Source of the DNA: Desulfobacterales bacterium
Lineage (GTDB): Bacteria > Desulfobacterota > Desulfobacteria > Desulfobacterales > C00003060
Direction of reading: 5' to 3'
DNA: 55,702 nt
Assembly (NCBI GenBank): GCA_030616425.1
Contig: JAUWXJ010000001.1
Span: 1-55,702, forward strand
Positions 43,091-51,891 of this stretch are shown here, in pieces. The notes below the pieces were generated by a model, which was not told the DNA's origin, made no database searches, and worked only from the letters and a program-made list of their open reading frames with translations. The translations under genes were made by a program, and so were the position numbers. Numbering within the stretch: the first letter of the stretch is position 1; each line of letters begins with the position of its first letter.

Positions 43091-44869
43091 TTATTGTCCG
43101 CTGGCAACTTGACGATTGTTATCCTCAAACTGCAAGTCGTGAAGCTTATGGTACTCTCCTTCAAGGGCCAGAAGCTCTTCGTGTTTGCCTTCCTCCACAA
43201 TCTTCCCGTCCACGATCACTATAATCCGGTTGGCATGTCGGACGGTTGAAAGCCTGTGGGCGATCACAAAGGTTGTCCGTCCTTTCATCAGGTTTTCAAG
43301 AGCCCGCTGAACCGCCAGCTCTGACTCACTGTCCAAGGAAGAGGTTGCTTCATCCAGAATCAGGATGGGGGCATTCTTCAAAAGAGCGCGAGCAATGCAA
43401 ACGCGTTGTTTTTCTCCTCCCGAAAGCCTAATGCCCCGTTCGCCCGCCACCGTATCAAACTTTTCAGGAAACCGCTGGATAAAATCGTAGGCGTAGGCGG
43501 CTTTGGCTGCCGCAACGATGTCTGATTCTTTTGCATCAGTATTTCCATATGCGATGTTGTTTCGAATAGTATCATTAAAAAGAATGGGGTCCTGGGTCAC
43601 AATGCCTATCTGGCTGCGAAGTGAGGCAATCGTTACATCCCGGATATCGTACCCCTCCATAAGGATTGATCCTTCGGTTACGTCATAAAACCGAGGAATC
43701 AAATTCACCAGAGTGGTCTTGCCACCACCGCTCATGCCAACCAGCGCTAGAACTTCACCTTTTTTGACCTCAAGATTGATGTTTTTCAACACCATCTGAT
43801 CCTCATATTTAAAAGAGATATTCTGGAAAACCACTGAATGAGCGTTTGACTTAAGTTCGATCGCGTCTTCCCGTTCCACGATATCAGATGCAGTATCGAG
43901 AATATCGTAGATCCTGACGGCTGCTGCCAGGCCCTCTTGGATAGTATTATTGAGCCCGCTCATTTTTTTGACGGGCTCATACAACATAATAAGCGCTGCC
44001 ATAAAGGAGAAGAAGGTCCCGGGTGTTGAAGTTCCAGTGACAACTTTGTATCCTCCATACCAAATAATAAGTGTAATACCAATGCCACCCAGTAGTTCCA
44101 TGACTGGGGAAGAGATAGATCTGACTCCGACAGCTTTCATCTCATTGGTGAACAACCGAGAAGTCCTTTCAAAAAAACGACGGTTTTCATAAGATTCCAT
44201 TCCAAAGGCCTTCACAATTCTATTACTAGTAAAGGTCTCGTGCAGAAGGAAACTCATATCAGCAATAGCTTCCTGGCATCGGGTACTGAGCCGCCGCAAT
44301 CGCCTTCCAAAATTCACAATCGGGATTACAGCCAGCGGAAAAATTGCAATTGCAATCAAGGCCAACTTCCAGTCGCGATAAAAGATCACAAATAGCAGGC
44401 CTATGATTGTAAACGAATCTTTTAACACCCCTGTAATAGCATTAGATACCATTCCCTTAACAATATTGACATCGTTGATAATCCTTGCCATCAGGATTCC
44501 GGTCTTGGTCTTGTGGAAAAAGGACAACGGCAACATCTGAATGTGAACGTAGAGCTTGTCCCGCAGTCGCATGATGATGCTGTGCCCCACATAATTCATC
44601 AGATAATTCTGTCCAAAGTAGCAAGCCCCCTTTACCGCATACAGGATAATGATAGCAAAAGGGAGGAGCTTCAACATTCTCATATCTTTCTTGAAAAAGA
44701 TTTCATCTAGCACTGGCTTTACTAAATAAGCAGTCGCCGCGGTTAAAAATGCCACAAGCATCATGCACAACATGGCCACTAGAAGACGAGGCCACTGTAA
44801 TTTCACAAGCTCAAGAATTCTTTGATATATCTTAAGCAAGTCTATGTCGCTTTTTTTCTTCTCAACCAT
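43091..44869 (-). CDS. msbA: lipid A export permease/ATPase MsbA
   Basis: A half-size ABC exporter of about 592 residues (start ATG 44869; a GTG three codons upstream is also possible). Six membrane segments lie in the first 320 residues. The ATPase domain has Walker A VGMSGGGKTTL, the Q-loop in IGIVTQDPILFN, the signature LSGGEKQRV, Walker B ILILDEATSSLD and the switch His in FVIAHRLSTV. MsbA flips core-lipid A across the inner membrane. It precedes lptF, fitting a route from flipping to export. Confidence 0.94.
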   Translation of the reverse strand: MVEKKKSDIDLLKIYQRILELVKLQWPRLLVAMLCMMLVAFLTAATAYLVKPVLDEIFFKKDMRMLKLLPFAIIILYAVKGACYFGQNYLMNYVGHSIIMRLRDKLYVHIQMLPLSFFHKTKTGILMARIINDVNIVKGMVSNAITGVLKDSFTIIGLLFVIFYRDWKLALIAIAIFPLAVIPIVNFGRRLRRLSTRCQEAIADMSFLLHETFTSNRIVKAFGMESYENRRFFERTSRLFTNEMKAVGVRSISSPVMELLGGIGITLIIWYGGYKVVTGTSTPGTFFSFMAALIMLYEPVKKMSGLNNTIQEGLAAAVRIYDILDTASDIVEREDAIELKSNAHSVVFQNISFKYEDQMVLKNINLEVKKGEVLALVGMSGGGKTTLVNLIPRFYDVTEGSILMEGYDIRDVTIASLRSQIGIVTQDPILFNDTIRNNIAYGNTDAKESDIVAAAKAAYAYDFIQRFPEKFDTVAGERGIRLSGGEKQRVCIARALLKNAPILILDEATSSLDSESELAVQRALENLMKGRTTFVIAHRLSTVRHANRIIVIVDGKIVEEGKHEELLALEGEYHKLHDLQFEDNNRQVASGQ

Positions 44870-44894
44870 ACTGCACACAAAATGGGGAAAAATT

Positions 44895-45575
44895 TTAATT
44901 TATTATATGATAGTAGTAGCGGTCCACTCTTTTTGTGATTTGATTAAGTTCGATTTCCAGCTTTCTTCGATAGGCCTCTTCTTCATCTTGATCTATATCT
45001 TCTGGGACCGAAATGGGCGTACCGTATATGACTCGGCCTTCGGTAAACGGATATGGAAGGATGAAACGATCCCAACTGGAAAATATTTTGATCTTCTGAG
45101 CACTGTAGCTGACCGGCACGATAGGATAACCTGTTTTTTTTGCCAGGGCAATGACCCCTGGTTGGACCTTAAATCGTGGGCCCCTTGGGCCATCTGGAAC
45201 AACACCCCCTGGATGAATCTCTTCTCTTAAAGCCTTGATTAACCTCGCCAAGGCCCGAACACCGTATCTGGAACTGGATCCGCGGATGGTCTCGTGACCT
45301 TGGCGTTGCAGTATCTGTGCTATGATCTCTCCGTCCTTGGATTTGCTGACGAGAATGGCTCCACCCCACCCCTTGTAGAGGTAGCTAATCATAAGTATTC
45401 TCGAATGCCAGAATGCAAAGATAAATCTCCTCGACTCGATCTCAGCCCGTACCTTTTTAAAATCAATAGTCCGAATCCTCATTGTGCTACAAATCAGGTC
45501 AACCAGGCCTTTCCCCAGCCAACCGACCAGCCACCATTTCAGATCTTGCCACTTATCTGATTCTCTGGACATAGA
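44895..45575 (-). CDS. DUF374-family lysophospholipid acyltransferase-like protein
   Basis: About 226 residues from the ATG at 45575, with an alternative ATG at 45665 (256 residues); neither has a convincing ribosome binding site. It belongs to the DUF374/LPLAT group: FAFWHSRILMISY, SKSKDGEIIAQILQRQGHETIRGSS and GGVVPDGPRGPRFKVQPG. Genes of this group sit beside lpxB or msbA in many Gram-negative bacteria and are presumed to acylate lipid A or a phospholipid. It lies between lpxB and msbA after a palindromic element. Confidence 0.82.
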   Translation of the reverse strand, partial: SMSRESDKWQDLKWWLVGWLGKGLVDLICSTMRIRTIDFKKVRAEIESRRFIFAFWHSRILMISYLYKGWGGAILVSKSKDGEIIAQILQRQGHETIRGSSSRYGVRALARLIKALREEIHPGGVVPDGPRGPRFKVQPGVIALAKKTGYPIVPVSYSAQKIKIFSSWDRFILPYPFTEGRVIYGTPISVPEDIDQDEEEAYRRKLEIELNQITKRVDRYYYHIIN

Positions 45576-45701
45576 AAGAAAAGACTCAGTCCGCCGCGAC
45601 CCACTGTTTCCTTCCCGAATTCCCCCAACCCACGAGAAATACTTAACAGAAATTCCCAGTCGCATAAAGGCCAAAGCGACTAGTGGGTCGTTTCGCTAAA
45701 G

Positions 45702-45891
45702 GCTTTACATTATTCTGTCATTGCGAGGAGCGAAGCGGTTGCGAGGCCGAGCCGAAGCAAACTCGGAGCTGGTGGTTTAGGCCAAACGAGATTCCTCACT
45801 ACGCTCGGAACAGGCTCAGCAATCTCATTGTTTTCTCCAGCGGTTAGAGATTGCTTCACTACGCTCGCAATGACATCATTCATTGTAAAGC
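45702..45891. mobile_element. palindromic GTCATTGCGAG repeat element
   Basis: About 190 bp whose ends are inverted: GGCTTTACATTATTCTGTCATTGCGAG on the left (quoted in part: TGTCATTGCGAG, 45716-45727) and CTCGCAATGACA on the right (45864-45875), with GCTTTACA words outside. Inside are GAGCGAAGCG and ACTACGCTCG words of the same family. This is a widespread intergenic repeat type of Deltaproteobacteria. It encodes nothing and separates lpxB from the DUF374 gene. Confidence 0.85.
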
Positions 45892-45909
45892 TATTTATGA
45901 AATGCTGTA

Positions 45910-47076
45910 CTAGTTGCCAGAAAGCATCCTCAGGGCCACCTCCGCAGCCCGTCTGGAAGCCCCCGGCGTGCCCAAGTTCTCTCCCACCCGAAGTAGTTCG
46001 TGACGCATCCGCACAAGCCCTTTTTCATCTCTGAGCATTCTCAAGGCCAGGTCGGTAATCTTTTCGGCTGAGGCATCCGCCTGAATCAACTCCGGCACAA
46101 TCGGCCTTTTGGCAACCAAGTTTGCCAGGCCGACATGCTTTACGCGAACCAGGCGCTTTCCAAGCCAGTAAGTGAGAGGAGATACTTTGTACACGATAAT
46201 CATAGGTGTACCTGCTATGGCCGCCTCCAGCGTCACGGTCCCAGAAGCTGTTATGATCAATGCAGCCTCATCCAGTACATCTCGAAGCCTATCAGACAGG
46301 ATCAAGAACCTTGCCTTTCCTCCCTGAACAATGGTCTCTACAACACCCCTGCCGACCGAAGGGGCTACAGGTATGGCAAAGCGGATCCCCTCGATCTGTT
46401 CTGAAAGGATCTCTGCAACCTTTACCATCGTGGGAAGAAGGCGTGAGATCTCCTCATTCCGACTGCCGGGCAGAAGGCCGACCAGAAAACCGTTGCAACT
46501 CAAGTCTTCTGCTTTCTCCTCAGTTGCCGTGGCTTGCATGCTGTCCAGTAAGGGGTGTCCCACAAAGGTGACCGGCACGTTCCACTCCTTATAAAAATCG
46601 ACCTCGAACGAAAAGATCACCACCATGTGATCGACCACCTTCTTAATCTTTTTAACCCTCCCAGTCCGCCAGGCCCACACCTGTGGACTGATGTAATACA
46701 TAACCGGAATACCCAGTTTCTTGGCAGCAGTGGAAACGCGCAGATTAAAGTCTGGGAAATCAATCAAGATGAGTAGGGCAGGATGAATCTTTTTAAGATC
46801 CTGTTTGGCCAGCCTGAGTGCGCTAAGAAGTACGTTAATCTTTGAAAAGACTTCAGAAATCCCAACTACAGCCATCTGAGAATTATCAACCCGAATCTCA
46901 ACTCCAGCTCGTCGAAGGGCGTTGCCACCTATCCCGAAAAAATCAAGGTCTGGGTTGAGTGCCCGCATGGCTCTCACCAAGTGTGCCCCATGAAGGTCAC
47001 CAGAGGCCTCCCCAGCAATGATCATGATCTTCCGATTTCTATACCCAGATGGCAGATTGATAGGCTGATCCTTCAA
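45910..47076 (-). CDS. lpxB: lipid-A-disaccharide synthase
   Basis: A GT19 protein with KIMIIAGEASGDLHGAHLV, the family N-terminus, then DFPDFNLRVSTAAKKLG, YYISPQVWAWRTGR, LLPGSRNEEI and IITASGTVTLEAA. It condenses UDP-diacylglucosamine and lipid X to form the lipid A disaccharide. The frame opens at TTG 47076, but ATG 47025 (MIIAGEASGD) or a start close to it is also possible; the first 17 residues are unconserved. It stands between the Gfo/Idh gene and the DUF374 gene. Confidence 0.94.
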   Translation of the reverse strand: MKDQPINLPSGYRNRKIMIIAGEASGDLHGAHLVRAMRALNPDLDFFGIGGNALRRAGVEIRVDNSQMAVVGISEVFSKINVLLSALRLAKQDLKKIHPALLILIDFPDFNLRVSTAAKKLGIPVMYYISPQVWAWRTGRVKKIKKVVDHMVVIFSFEVDFYKEWNVPVTFVGHPLLDSMQATATEEKAEDLSCNGFLVGLLPGSRNEEISRLLPTMVKVAEILSEQIEGIRFAIPVAPSVGRGVVETIVQGGKARFLILSDRLRDVLDEAALIITASGTVTLEAAIAGTPMIIVYKVSPLTYWLGKRLVRVKHVGLANLVAKRPIVPELIQADASAEKITDLALRMLRDEKGLVRMRHELLRVGENLGTPGASRRAAEVALRMLSGN

Positions 47077-47139
47077 GAAACCACGGATATGAGCAATAGG
47101 TCAAAACCGTGCTTCACAAGCACCTTGAAAGTGAATCGA

Positions 47140-47158
47140 CTATGGCCTGCGGCCATAG
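47140..47158. terminator. perfect 8-bp hairpin between Gfo/Idh gene and lpxB
   Basis: CTATGGCC and GGCCATAG pair perfectly around a TGC loop in the 100 bp gap. There is no T-run on either strand, so a pausing or processing role is as likely as termination. Confidence 0.4.
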
Positions 47159-47176
47159 CGTCAAGACGCACAAGCC

Positions 47177-48169
47177 CTAAAATGACTCACTCTTTCCCAT
47201 AAACTTCTTATTGGTTGCCTCGATTTGATCCATGATGCTGAGAGCAACCCGCAGGGCATTCCGCCCCTCCCTGCCCGATACCAGTGGTGCCTCACGAGTT
47301 CTTACCGAGTGGACAAATGCCTCCAGCTCAGATTCCAGGGAATCGGCTTCCTCAAAACTAGTCTGCTCTAAAAACATGCCAGGGATTGGAAGCTGGATGC
47401 CATCCCCGTCCCTTCGGATAGTGGTAATCTCATGATTTGCACAATCGACCGAGATATAGGTGTCTTTCTGGAAGATACGTATTTTTCGCATATTTTTCAT
47501 GGAAATACGGCTGGCAGTTACATTGGCAACACAGCCATTCTCAAAAACCAACCGCGCATTGGCAATGTCTACGCGAGTGGATACTACCGGAACACCGACA
47601 GCATGAATGCTCTTAACCTCGGACTTTACAAAGTTCAATATGATGTCTATGTCATGGATCATCAAATCCAAGACCACATCGACTTCGGTTCCTCGCACTT
47701 CCTTTCCTGGGTCTGGTTTCTTGGGGATATGTAACCGGTGAGACTCTATGAACAGAGGACGCTCCACTACCTCCCGCAGGGCTACCACCGCTGGATTAAA
47801 TCGCTCCAGATGCCCCACTTGGATGATTCGGCTACGGAAATCTGCAACCTTTATCAAGGCATCGGCCTCCCCAACTGTCTCTGCCATCGGTTTTTCGATC
47901 AATACATCCACATTATTTTCCAGGAAATCACGGCTAATCGAAAAATGCACGGTGGTAGGTACCACCACGCTTACTCCGTCCACCTTACCTATGAGATCTC
48001 TGTAATCGGTAAAAGGCTCTGTTCCATACTGTTTTGCAACACTTTCTGCTCTTTCAGGGATTATGTCCACCACACCCGCAAGCTTCACCCCATCCATCCG
48101 CGCATATTTTTCAGCATGAAACTTCCCCAGATATCCAATCCCTACTACACCAACACGTAACGGTTCCAT
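47177..48169 (-). CDS. Gfo/Idh/MocA family oxidoreductase, GnnA-like by position
   Basis: A 330-residue NAD(P)-dependent oxidoreductase with the Rossmann motif GVVGIGYLGKFH, the family EKPMAE motif near residue 93 and GHLERFNPA. The acidic DLMIHDIDII segment probably holds the catalytic His. In Acidithiobacillus and Leptospira a relative (GnnA) oxidises UDP-GlcNAc at C3, so that the aminotransferase GnnB can make UDP-GlcNAc3N for an amide-linked lipid A. The position between lpxA/lpxI and lpxB matches gnnA, but no gnnB is next to it. The activity is therefore uncertain. Confidence 0.88.
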   Translation of the reverse strand: MEPLRVGVVGIGYLGKFHAEKYARMDGVKLAGVVDIIPERAESVAKQYGTEPFTDYRDLIGKVDGVSVVVPTTVHFSISRDFLENNVDVLIEKPMAETVGEADALIKVADFRSRIIQVGHLERFNPAVVALREVVERPLFIESHRLHIPKKPDPGKEVRGTEVDVVLDLMIHDIDIILNFVKSEVKSIHAVGVPVVSTRVDIANARLVFENGCVANVTASRISMKNMRKIRIFQKDTYISVDCANHEITTIRRDGDGIQLPIPGMFLEQTSFEEADSLESELEAFVHSVRTREAPLVSGREGRNALRVALSIMDQIEATNKKFMGKSESF

Positions 48170-48186
48170 AGCGTGCTCAGATCCTT

Positions 48187-48466
48187 AAGTGCCTAAAGTA
48201 AGCGAAAGTGCCTAAAGTTAAAAGATGAAATACCGCTTGTTTGGTTTTACTCGTTCCGTTGGTTCGATTGGTTAGAAACCAATAAAACCAATTCAACCAA
48301 TCTAACTAATGAAACCAGTGGCTAAAAGAATAAAACTAATTTTCAAAAAGGTTTCTTCAGATCCTTAACTTTAGCTCACCCTGGCCCAGACCTGGCTTAT
48401 AGGCATAATAGGGTATTCCGGCACATAGCGCCAGGACAGGCTTTAGGCACTTTAAGTACTTTAATC
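48187..48466. repeat. palindromic intergenic tract with AAGTGCCTAAAG words
   Basis: The 300 bp gap between lpxI and the Gfo/Idh gene is filled by inverted repeats. The outer words are AGTGCCTAAAGT and CTTTAGGCACTTTAAG; the inner core pairs GTTGGTTCGATTGGTT with AACCAATAAAACCAATTC. A stretch at 48327-48378 is similar to 51802-51852 (TTTCTTCA, CTTTAGCTCAC). It looks like a repeat element, and no gene is seen. Confidence 0.7.
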
Positions 48467-48469
48467 TCC

Positions 48470-49285
48470 CTATTCTATGCCTATAATCGCAATCCCGTTT
48501 TGATCAGCCAGCGCAACCGCCTCTTCCCTGTCAAAAACCACTGTTTTGTCAGCCTCAACAGCCAAGACCGAGGCGCCAACATCGCACATTGCTTGAATGG
48601 TCTTGAGCCCAACAGCGGGCACGTCGAATCGCATATCCTGATTGGGTTTGCTCGCCTTCACTACCACGGTCTTTTTCTTCCCGAGCTTCCCTCCTCGCCT
48701 TATCGTAGCATCAGTACCATCTATTGCCTCTACCGCCATCACTGAGCCGCCCCGAACCACTACGCTCTGTCCAATATCTAGCCTTCCAATCTCCTTAACG
48801 ATATGCCACCCGAAATGCACATCGGCCATCTCGGACTTGGTTGGCTTGCGCCGCGTCCAGCAGCCTCTTTTTGCCAGAAGTTCGGGCAGCAAAAAAGTAG
48901 AAGGGCGAATGGTTATCCCCTCTTTTTCCATCTCACTGGCAAAGGCCCGCAGGAGCCCATCATCAAGTGTATGATCTAAAGTCGCCAGGACCTTCAGGGC
49001 CCTCAGGTCTGGCCTCACTCCTGAAAACATCTTGGTCTTGGCAATCGCCCCAGCCATCACCGCATCACTTACCCCATTTTCTTTAAAAAATGTAATAAGT
49101 TGCTTCAATTGACCGATCTTTAGCCACTTTATTTCTTCCACAAGGGTTTCGAGTCGCGGGTCTGTTTCCCCAACATGGGCTACTGCGTAAACCTTCATTC
49201 CCCTTTTCCTGGCCGCCTTAGAAAAAATTGCGGGGAACTGCCCGCTCCCCGCAATGAGTCCAATCTTTGGGTTTGTTGGGTTCAT
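48470..49285 (-). CDS. lpxI: UDP-2,3-diacylglucosamine diphosphatase LpxI
   Basis: About 271 residues from the ATG at 49285. The conserved opening is KIGLIAGSGQFPAIF, followed by GAIAKTKMFSGVRPDL and a C-terminal domain with FDVPAVGLKTI. LpxI hydrolyses UDP-2,3-diacylglucosamine to lipid X and replaces LpxH in many alpha- and deltaproteobacteria. The start is unusual: candidate ATGs at 49285 and 49303 both lie inside a tandem repeat, giving MNPTNP or MNPTNPMNPTNP before the first real strand. The upstream frame to a TTG at 49363 is not convincing. Confidence 0.9.
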   Translation of the reverse strand: MNPTNPKIGLIAGSGQFPAIFSKAARKRGMKVYAVAHVGETDPRLETLVEEIKWLKIGQLKQLITFFKENGVSDAVMAGAIAKTKMFSGVRPDLRALKVLATLDHTLDDGLLRAFASEMEKEGITIRPSTFLLPELLAKRGCWTRRKPTKSEMADVHFGWHIVKEIGRLDIGQSVVVRGGSVMAVEAIDGTDATIRRGGKLGKKKTVVVKASKPNQDMRFDVPAVGLKTIQAMCDVGASVLAVEADKTVVFDREEAVALADQNGIAIIGIE

Positions 49286-49326
49286 TGGGTTTGTTGGGTT
49301 CATTGGGTTCGTTGGGTTTGTTGGGT
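49262..49326. repeat. short tandem repeat (GGGTTYRTT units) overlapping the lpxI start
   Basis: About seven imperfect 9-base units of the form TTGGGTTTG/TTGGGTTCA. Read on the coding strand they are AACCCAACR, which in the lpxI frame give Asn-Pro-Thr or Asn-Pro-Met. The start codon of lpxI is supplied by the repeat. Confidence 0.85.
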
Positions 49327-49372
49327 CATAACTAAATAAACACAATAAACCATTTAAACACAATAAACCGTG

Positions 49373-50146
49373 TCACCTCGTTACCCCCCGCTGAGAGGAC
49401 TTGATAAACTCTGTGACATTAACAACTTCTGGTATCTGATCTACCTCTGCGGTAACCCTTTCAATCCCTTCATTCAAGGTCAATCCGAGTCGAAATAGGA
49501 TTCGATAGGTCTTCTTAAGGGCGAGCAAAGTATCTGTTGAAAAGTGATGCCTCTTCAAACCTACGGTATTCAATCCGTGGAGTCTGGCGCGGGGTGTGCC
49601 TGATGCCAGCACGTATGGCGGAATATCTTTGCTCACAGCAGTCATGCCACCTACAAAGGCATACTCTCCAATCCGCACAAATTGGTGGACGGCTACAAAG
49701 GCACCCACGGTGGCCCAATCTCCTATCCTGATATGGCCGCCAAGGGTGGCAGCATTGGCAAAGAGAACCTCTCGCCCGGTGAAGCAGTCATGCGCAATGT
49801 GGGTATAGGCCATCAAAAAATTTTCTTCGCCAATCTCGGTTATTCCGCCGCCAAACTCGGTCCCCCTGTGAATTGTCACAAATTCTCGGATCGTGGTTCC
49901 ACGACCAATCTTTACAAACGTTTTCTCTCCTTTGAATTTCAAAGCCTGAGGAACAGCACCTATGGCTGCGTGTTGGAATATCTTACAATCGGGCCCAATA
50001 GTCGTATACTGATCTATTGTTACATGAGAACCAATGATAGTCCCAGCATGTATTTGAACGTCGCTGGCTAATACAGCATAGGGCCCAATTTGAACATCAG
50101 AATCTATCTGGGCACCAGGATCAACAATTGCAGTAGGATGTATCAT
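49373..50146 (-). CDS. lpxA: UDP-N-acetylglucosamine O-acyltransferase
   Basis: A 257-residue left-handed beta-helix protein built of hexapeptide repeats, with the catalytic His119 in THIAHDC, then AVHQFVRIGEYAFVGGM and the C-terminal helical domain. It transfers R-3-hydroxyacyl from ACP to the 3-OH of UDP-GlcNAc, the first lipid A step. Gly167 stands where E. coli has the Gly173 acyl-length ruler, which hints at a long hydroxyacyl chain. Its ATG overlaps the fabZ stop as ATGA. Confidence 0.96.
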   Translation of the reverse strand: MIHPTAIVDPGAQIDSDVQIGPYAVLASDVQIHAGTIIGSHVTIDQYTTIGPDCKIFQHAAIGAVPQALKFKGEKTFVKIGRGTTIREFVTIHRGTEFGGGITEIGEENFLMAYTHIAHDCFTGREVLFANAATLGGHIRIGDWATVGAFVAVHQFVRIGEYAFVGGMTAVSKDIPPYVLASGTPRARLHGLNTVGLKRHHFSTDTLLALKKTYRILFRLGLTLNEGIERVTAEVDQIPEVVNVTEFIKSSQRGVTR

Positions 50147-50589
50147 GTCTTTTTTCCTATCATGGCCATCACTTCGGCCTCTGCAACCAGCGTCCCGTCC
50201 ACAGTCGCCTTGCCAGACATCTTAAAAAGATTCGAACGCGTCTTCAATAGAATCATCTCAAGAATGAGTTGATCTCCCGGGACTACAGGTTCTCGGAAGC
50301 GGGCCTTGTCAATACCCATAAAATAGATCAGTTCTCTGTTCTTCTCCTCTGCACGAGAAGCATAGGCAAGGACCCCTCCTACCTGAGCCATGGCCTCAAC
50401 AATGAGCACACCCGGCATAACAGGTGTTCCCGGAAAATGCCCCTGAAAAAAAGGCTCATTTATTGTCACATTCTTGAGCCCGACTATCCGTTCATTCGGA
50501 ATTATCTCCACGATTCGATCCACCATGATAAAGGGATACCGATGTGGCAGGAACTCCATAATCTTGCGAATGTCATATACGAGGTCCAT
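50143..50589 (-). CDS. fabZ: 3-hydroxyacyl-ACP dehydratase FabZ
   Basis: A 148-residue hot-dog-fold protein with the catalytic His in FLPHRYPFIMVDR and the catalytic Glu in PGVLIVEAMAQ, plus GHFPGTPVMPG. It dehydrates 3-hydroxyacyl-ACP in fatty acid synthesis and competes with LpxA and LpxD for the same hydroxyacyl-ACP pool. It sits between lpxD and lpxA, the conserved order. The 127 bp gap upstream holds a 10 bp inverted repeat (50619-50628 / 50675-50684). Confidence 0.97.
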   Translation of the reverse strand: MDLVYDIRKIMEFLPHRYPFIMVDRIVEIIPNERIVGLKNVTINEPFFQGHFPGTPVMPGVLIVEAMAQVGGVLAYASRAEEKNRELIYFMGIDKARFREPVVPGDQLILEMILLKTRSNLFKMSGKATVDGTLVAEAEVMAMIGKKT

Positions 50590-50716
50590 CTCTCTCCTCT
50601 CCCAAATGCAAAGCGTAAGATGCCTGATACCTCACACACGGCTCCGAATGACAAAGGAAGCTTGTGCCCCAGGGATCAGGCATCCTGTCCAAGCAGCAGA
50701 ACTGCATCCAACCTGT

Positions 50717-51748
50717 TTAGTCCATCGCAACCTTTTCCAACCTATCGATGCGTTTCTCCAATTCCCTTATCTTTTTTTTCAACTCCGGAAGCTTGGGAAT
50801 AATGTTGGAAACCTTCAGCCAGACGCTATGGGGCATCTCTGGGCTACCAGACACGACCTGACCATCGGGTATTGATTTGGCAATCCCTGACTGAGCCCCT
50901 ATGGTCACTCGATTACCAATAGTCACATGTTGCGATACCCCAACCTGACCGGCCAAGATCGCATGGTCTCCAATAGTTACACTCCCCGAAACCCCCACCT
51001 GCGCAACCAATACAGTATCTTCACCCACCACTACATTGTGGGCGACGTGCACTGAATTGTCTGTTTTGACGCCACGCTTGATCCAAGTCCTTCCAAAGGT
51101 TGCCCTGTCAATTGTATTGCAAGCGCCTATCTCCACGTCATCGTCGATGCGAACGATACCCGTCTGTGGGATCTTATGATAGCGGTCTCCATCAGGCGCA
51201 AATCCGAAACCGTCACTACCTATAACAGAACCCCCATGAATAATCACCCTGCTACCGATCTCGCAGCGCTCCAGAATGCATACATTGGGATAGACGATTA
51301 CATCATCGCCTACTTTCACACTGTTATCAATGACTACCCCTGGATGCAGAGTCACACAGTCACCCAAGGTCACATCGTCACCAATGAACACCCCTGGGTA
51401 CACAGAAATATCAGCTCCACACTTGAAATTTTCCCCTATGTGCGCATCCTCACTGATCCCGACCACCGGGCGGGAAACAGGATGAAACAAGGTAGATACT
51501 TTGGCCATGGCTAAAGAGGGATCTTTAACACGCACAAGGATTTTCTCAGATTCACGAACCTCATCAGGAACAATTACTGCAGCCGCCATGGTCTCATCAA
51601 CACGCTTCTTGTAGTCGGCAGATGCAGCAAAGGTGATATCATCCGGGCCGGCATTGTCAAACGCAGCAACACCTCTGATAATAAAATCACCGTCACCCAC
51701 AACCTCACCACTAACCAGTTCAGCAATCTTGCGAACAGGAAGCTCCAT
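50717..51748 (-). CDS. lpxD: UDP-3-O-acylglucosamine N-acyltransferase
   Basis: A 343-residue protein. The N-terminal uridine-binding domain (LPVRKIAELVSGEVVGDG, FAASADYKKR) is followed by a left-handed beta-helix with many hexapeptide repeats, the catalytic His in DNSVHVAHNVVVGE, and a C-terminal coiled helix (PELKKKIRELEKRIDRLEK). It adds the N-linked hydroxyacyl chain in lipid A synthesis. It follows skp. Confidence 0.96.
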   Translation of the reverse strand: MELPVRKIAELVSGEVVGDGDFIIRGVAAFDNAGPDDITFAASADYKKRVDETMAAAVIVPDEVRESEKILVRVKDPSLAMAKVSTLFHPVSRPVVGISEDAHIGENFKCGADISVYPGVFIGDDVTLGDCVTLHPGVVIDNSVKVGDDVIVYPNVCILERCEIGSRVIIHGGSVIGSDGFGFAPDGDRYHKIPQTGIVRIDDDVEIGACNTIDRATFGRTWIKRGVKTDNSVHVAHNVVVGEDTVLVAQVGVSGSVTIGDHAILAGQVGVSQHVTIGNRVTIGAQSGIAKSIPDGQVVSGSPEMPHSVWLKVSNIIPKLPELKKKIRELEKRIDRLEKVAMD

Positions 51749-51781
51749 TTCTCGTTATCCGTTATTTCTTATTCATAGATG

Positions 51782-51872
51782 AAAGTGCCTAAAGTTAAAG
51801 GAATAAACCAATCTTTACAAAAAGTTTCTTCAAGTCCTCAACTTTAGCTCACTTTAGGCACTTTAGCTCACT
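51782..51872. repeat. AAGTGCCTAAAG palindrome, second copy
   Basis: AAGTGCCTAAAGTTAAAG on the left and CTTTAGCTCACTTTAGGCAC on the right are near-inverse, with an internal TTTCTTCAAG word. The tract is related to the one at 48.2-48.5 kb, and a short piece (GTGCCTAAAGTTTAG) also lies at 32.53 kb next to waaC. All three are between genes. Confidence 0.7.
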
Positions 51873-51891
51873 TCTTACACGATTCACCAAC

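Noticed and set aside
49262..49363. LpxI start at 49363
   Set aside because: This is a TTG followed by AT-rich repeat-like sequence and the tandem repeat. The family starts at KIGLIAGSG, so an ATG in the repeat is closer.
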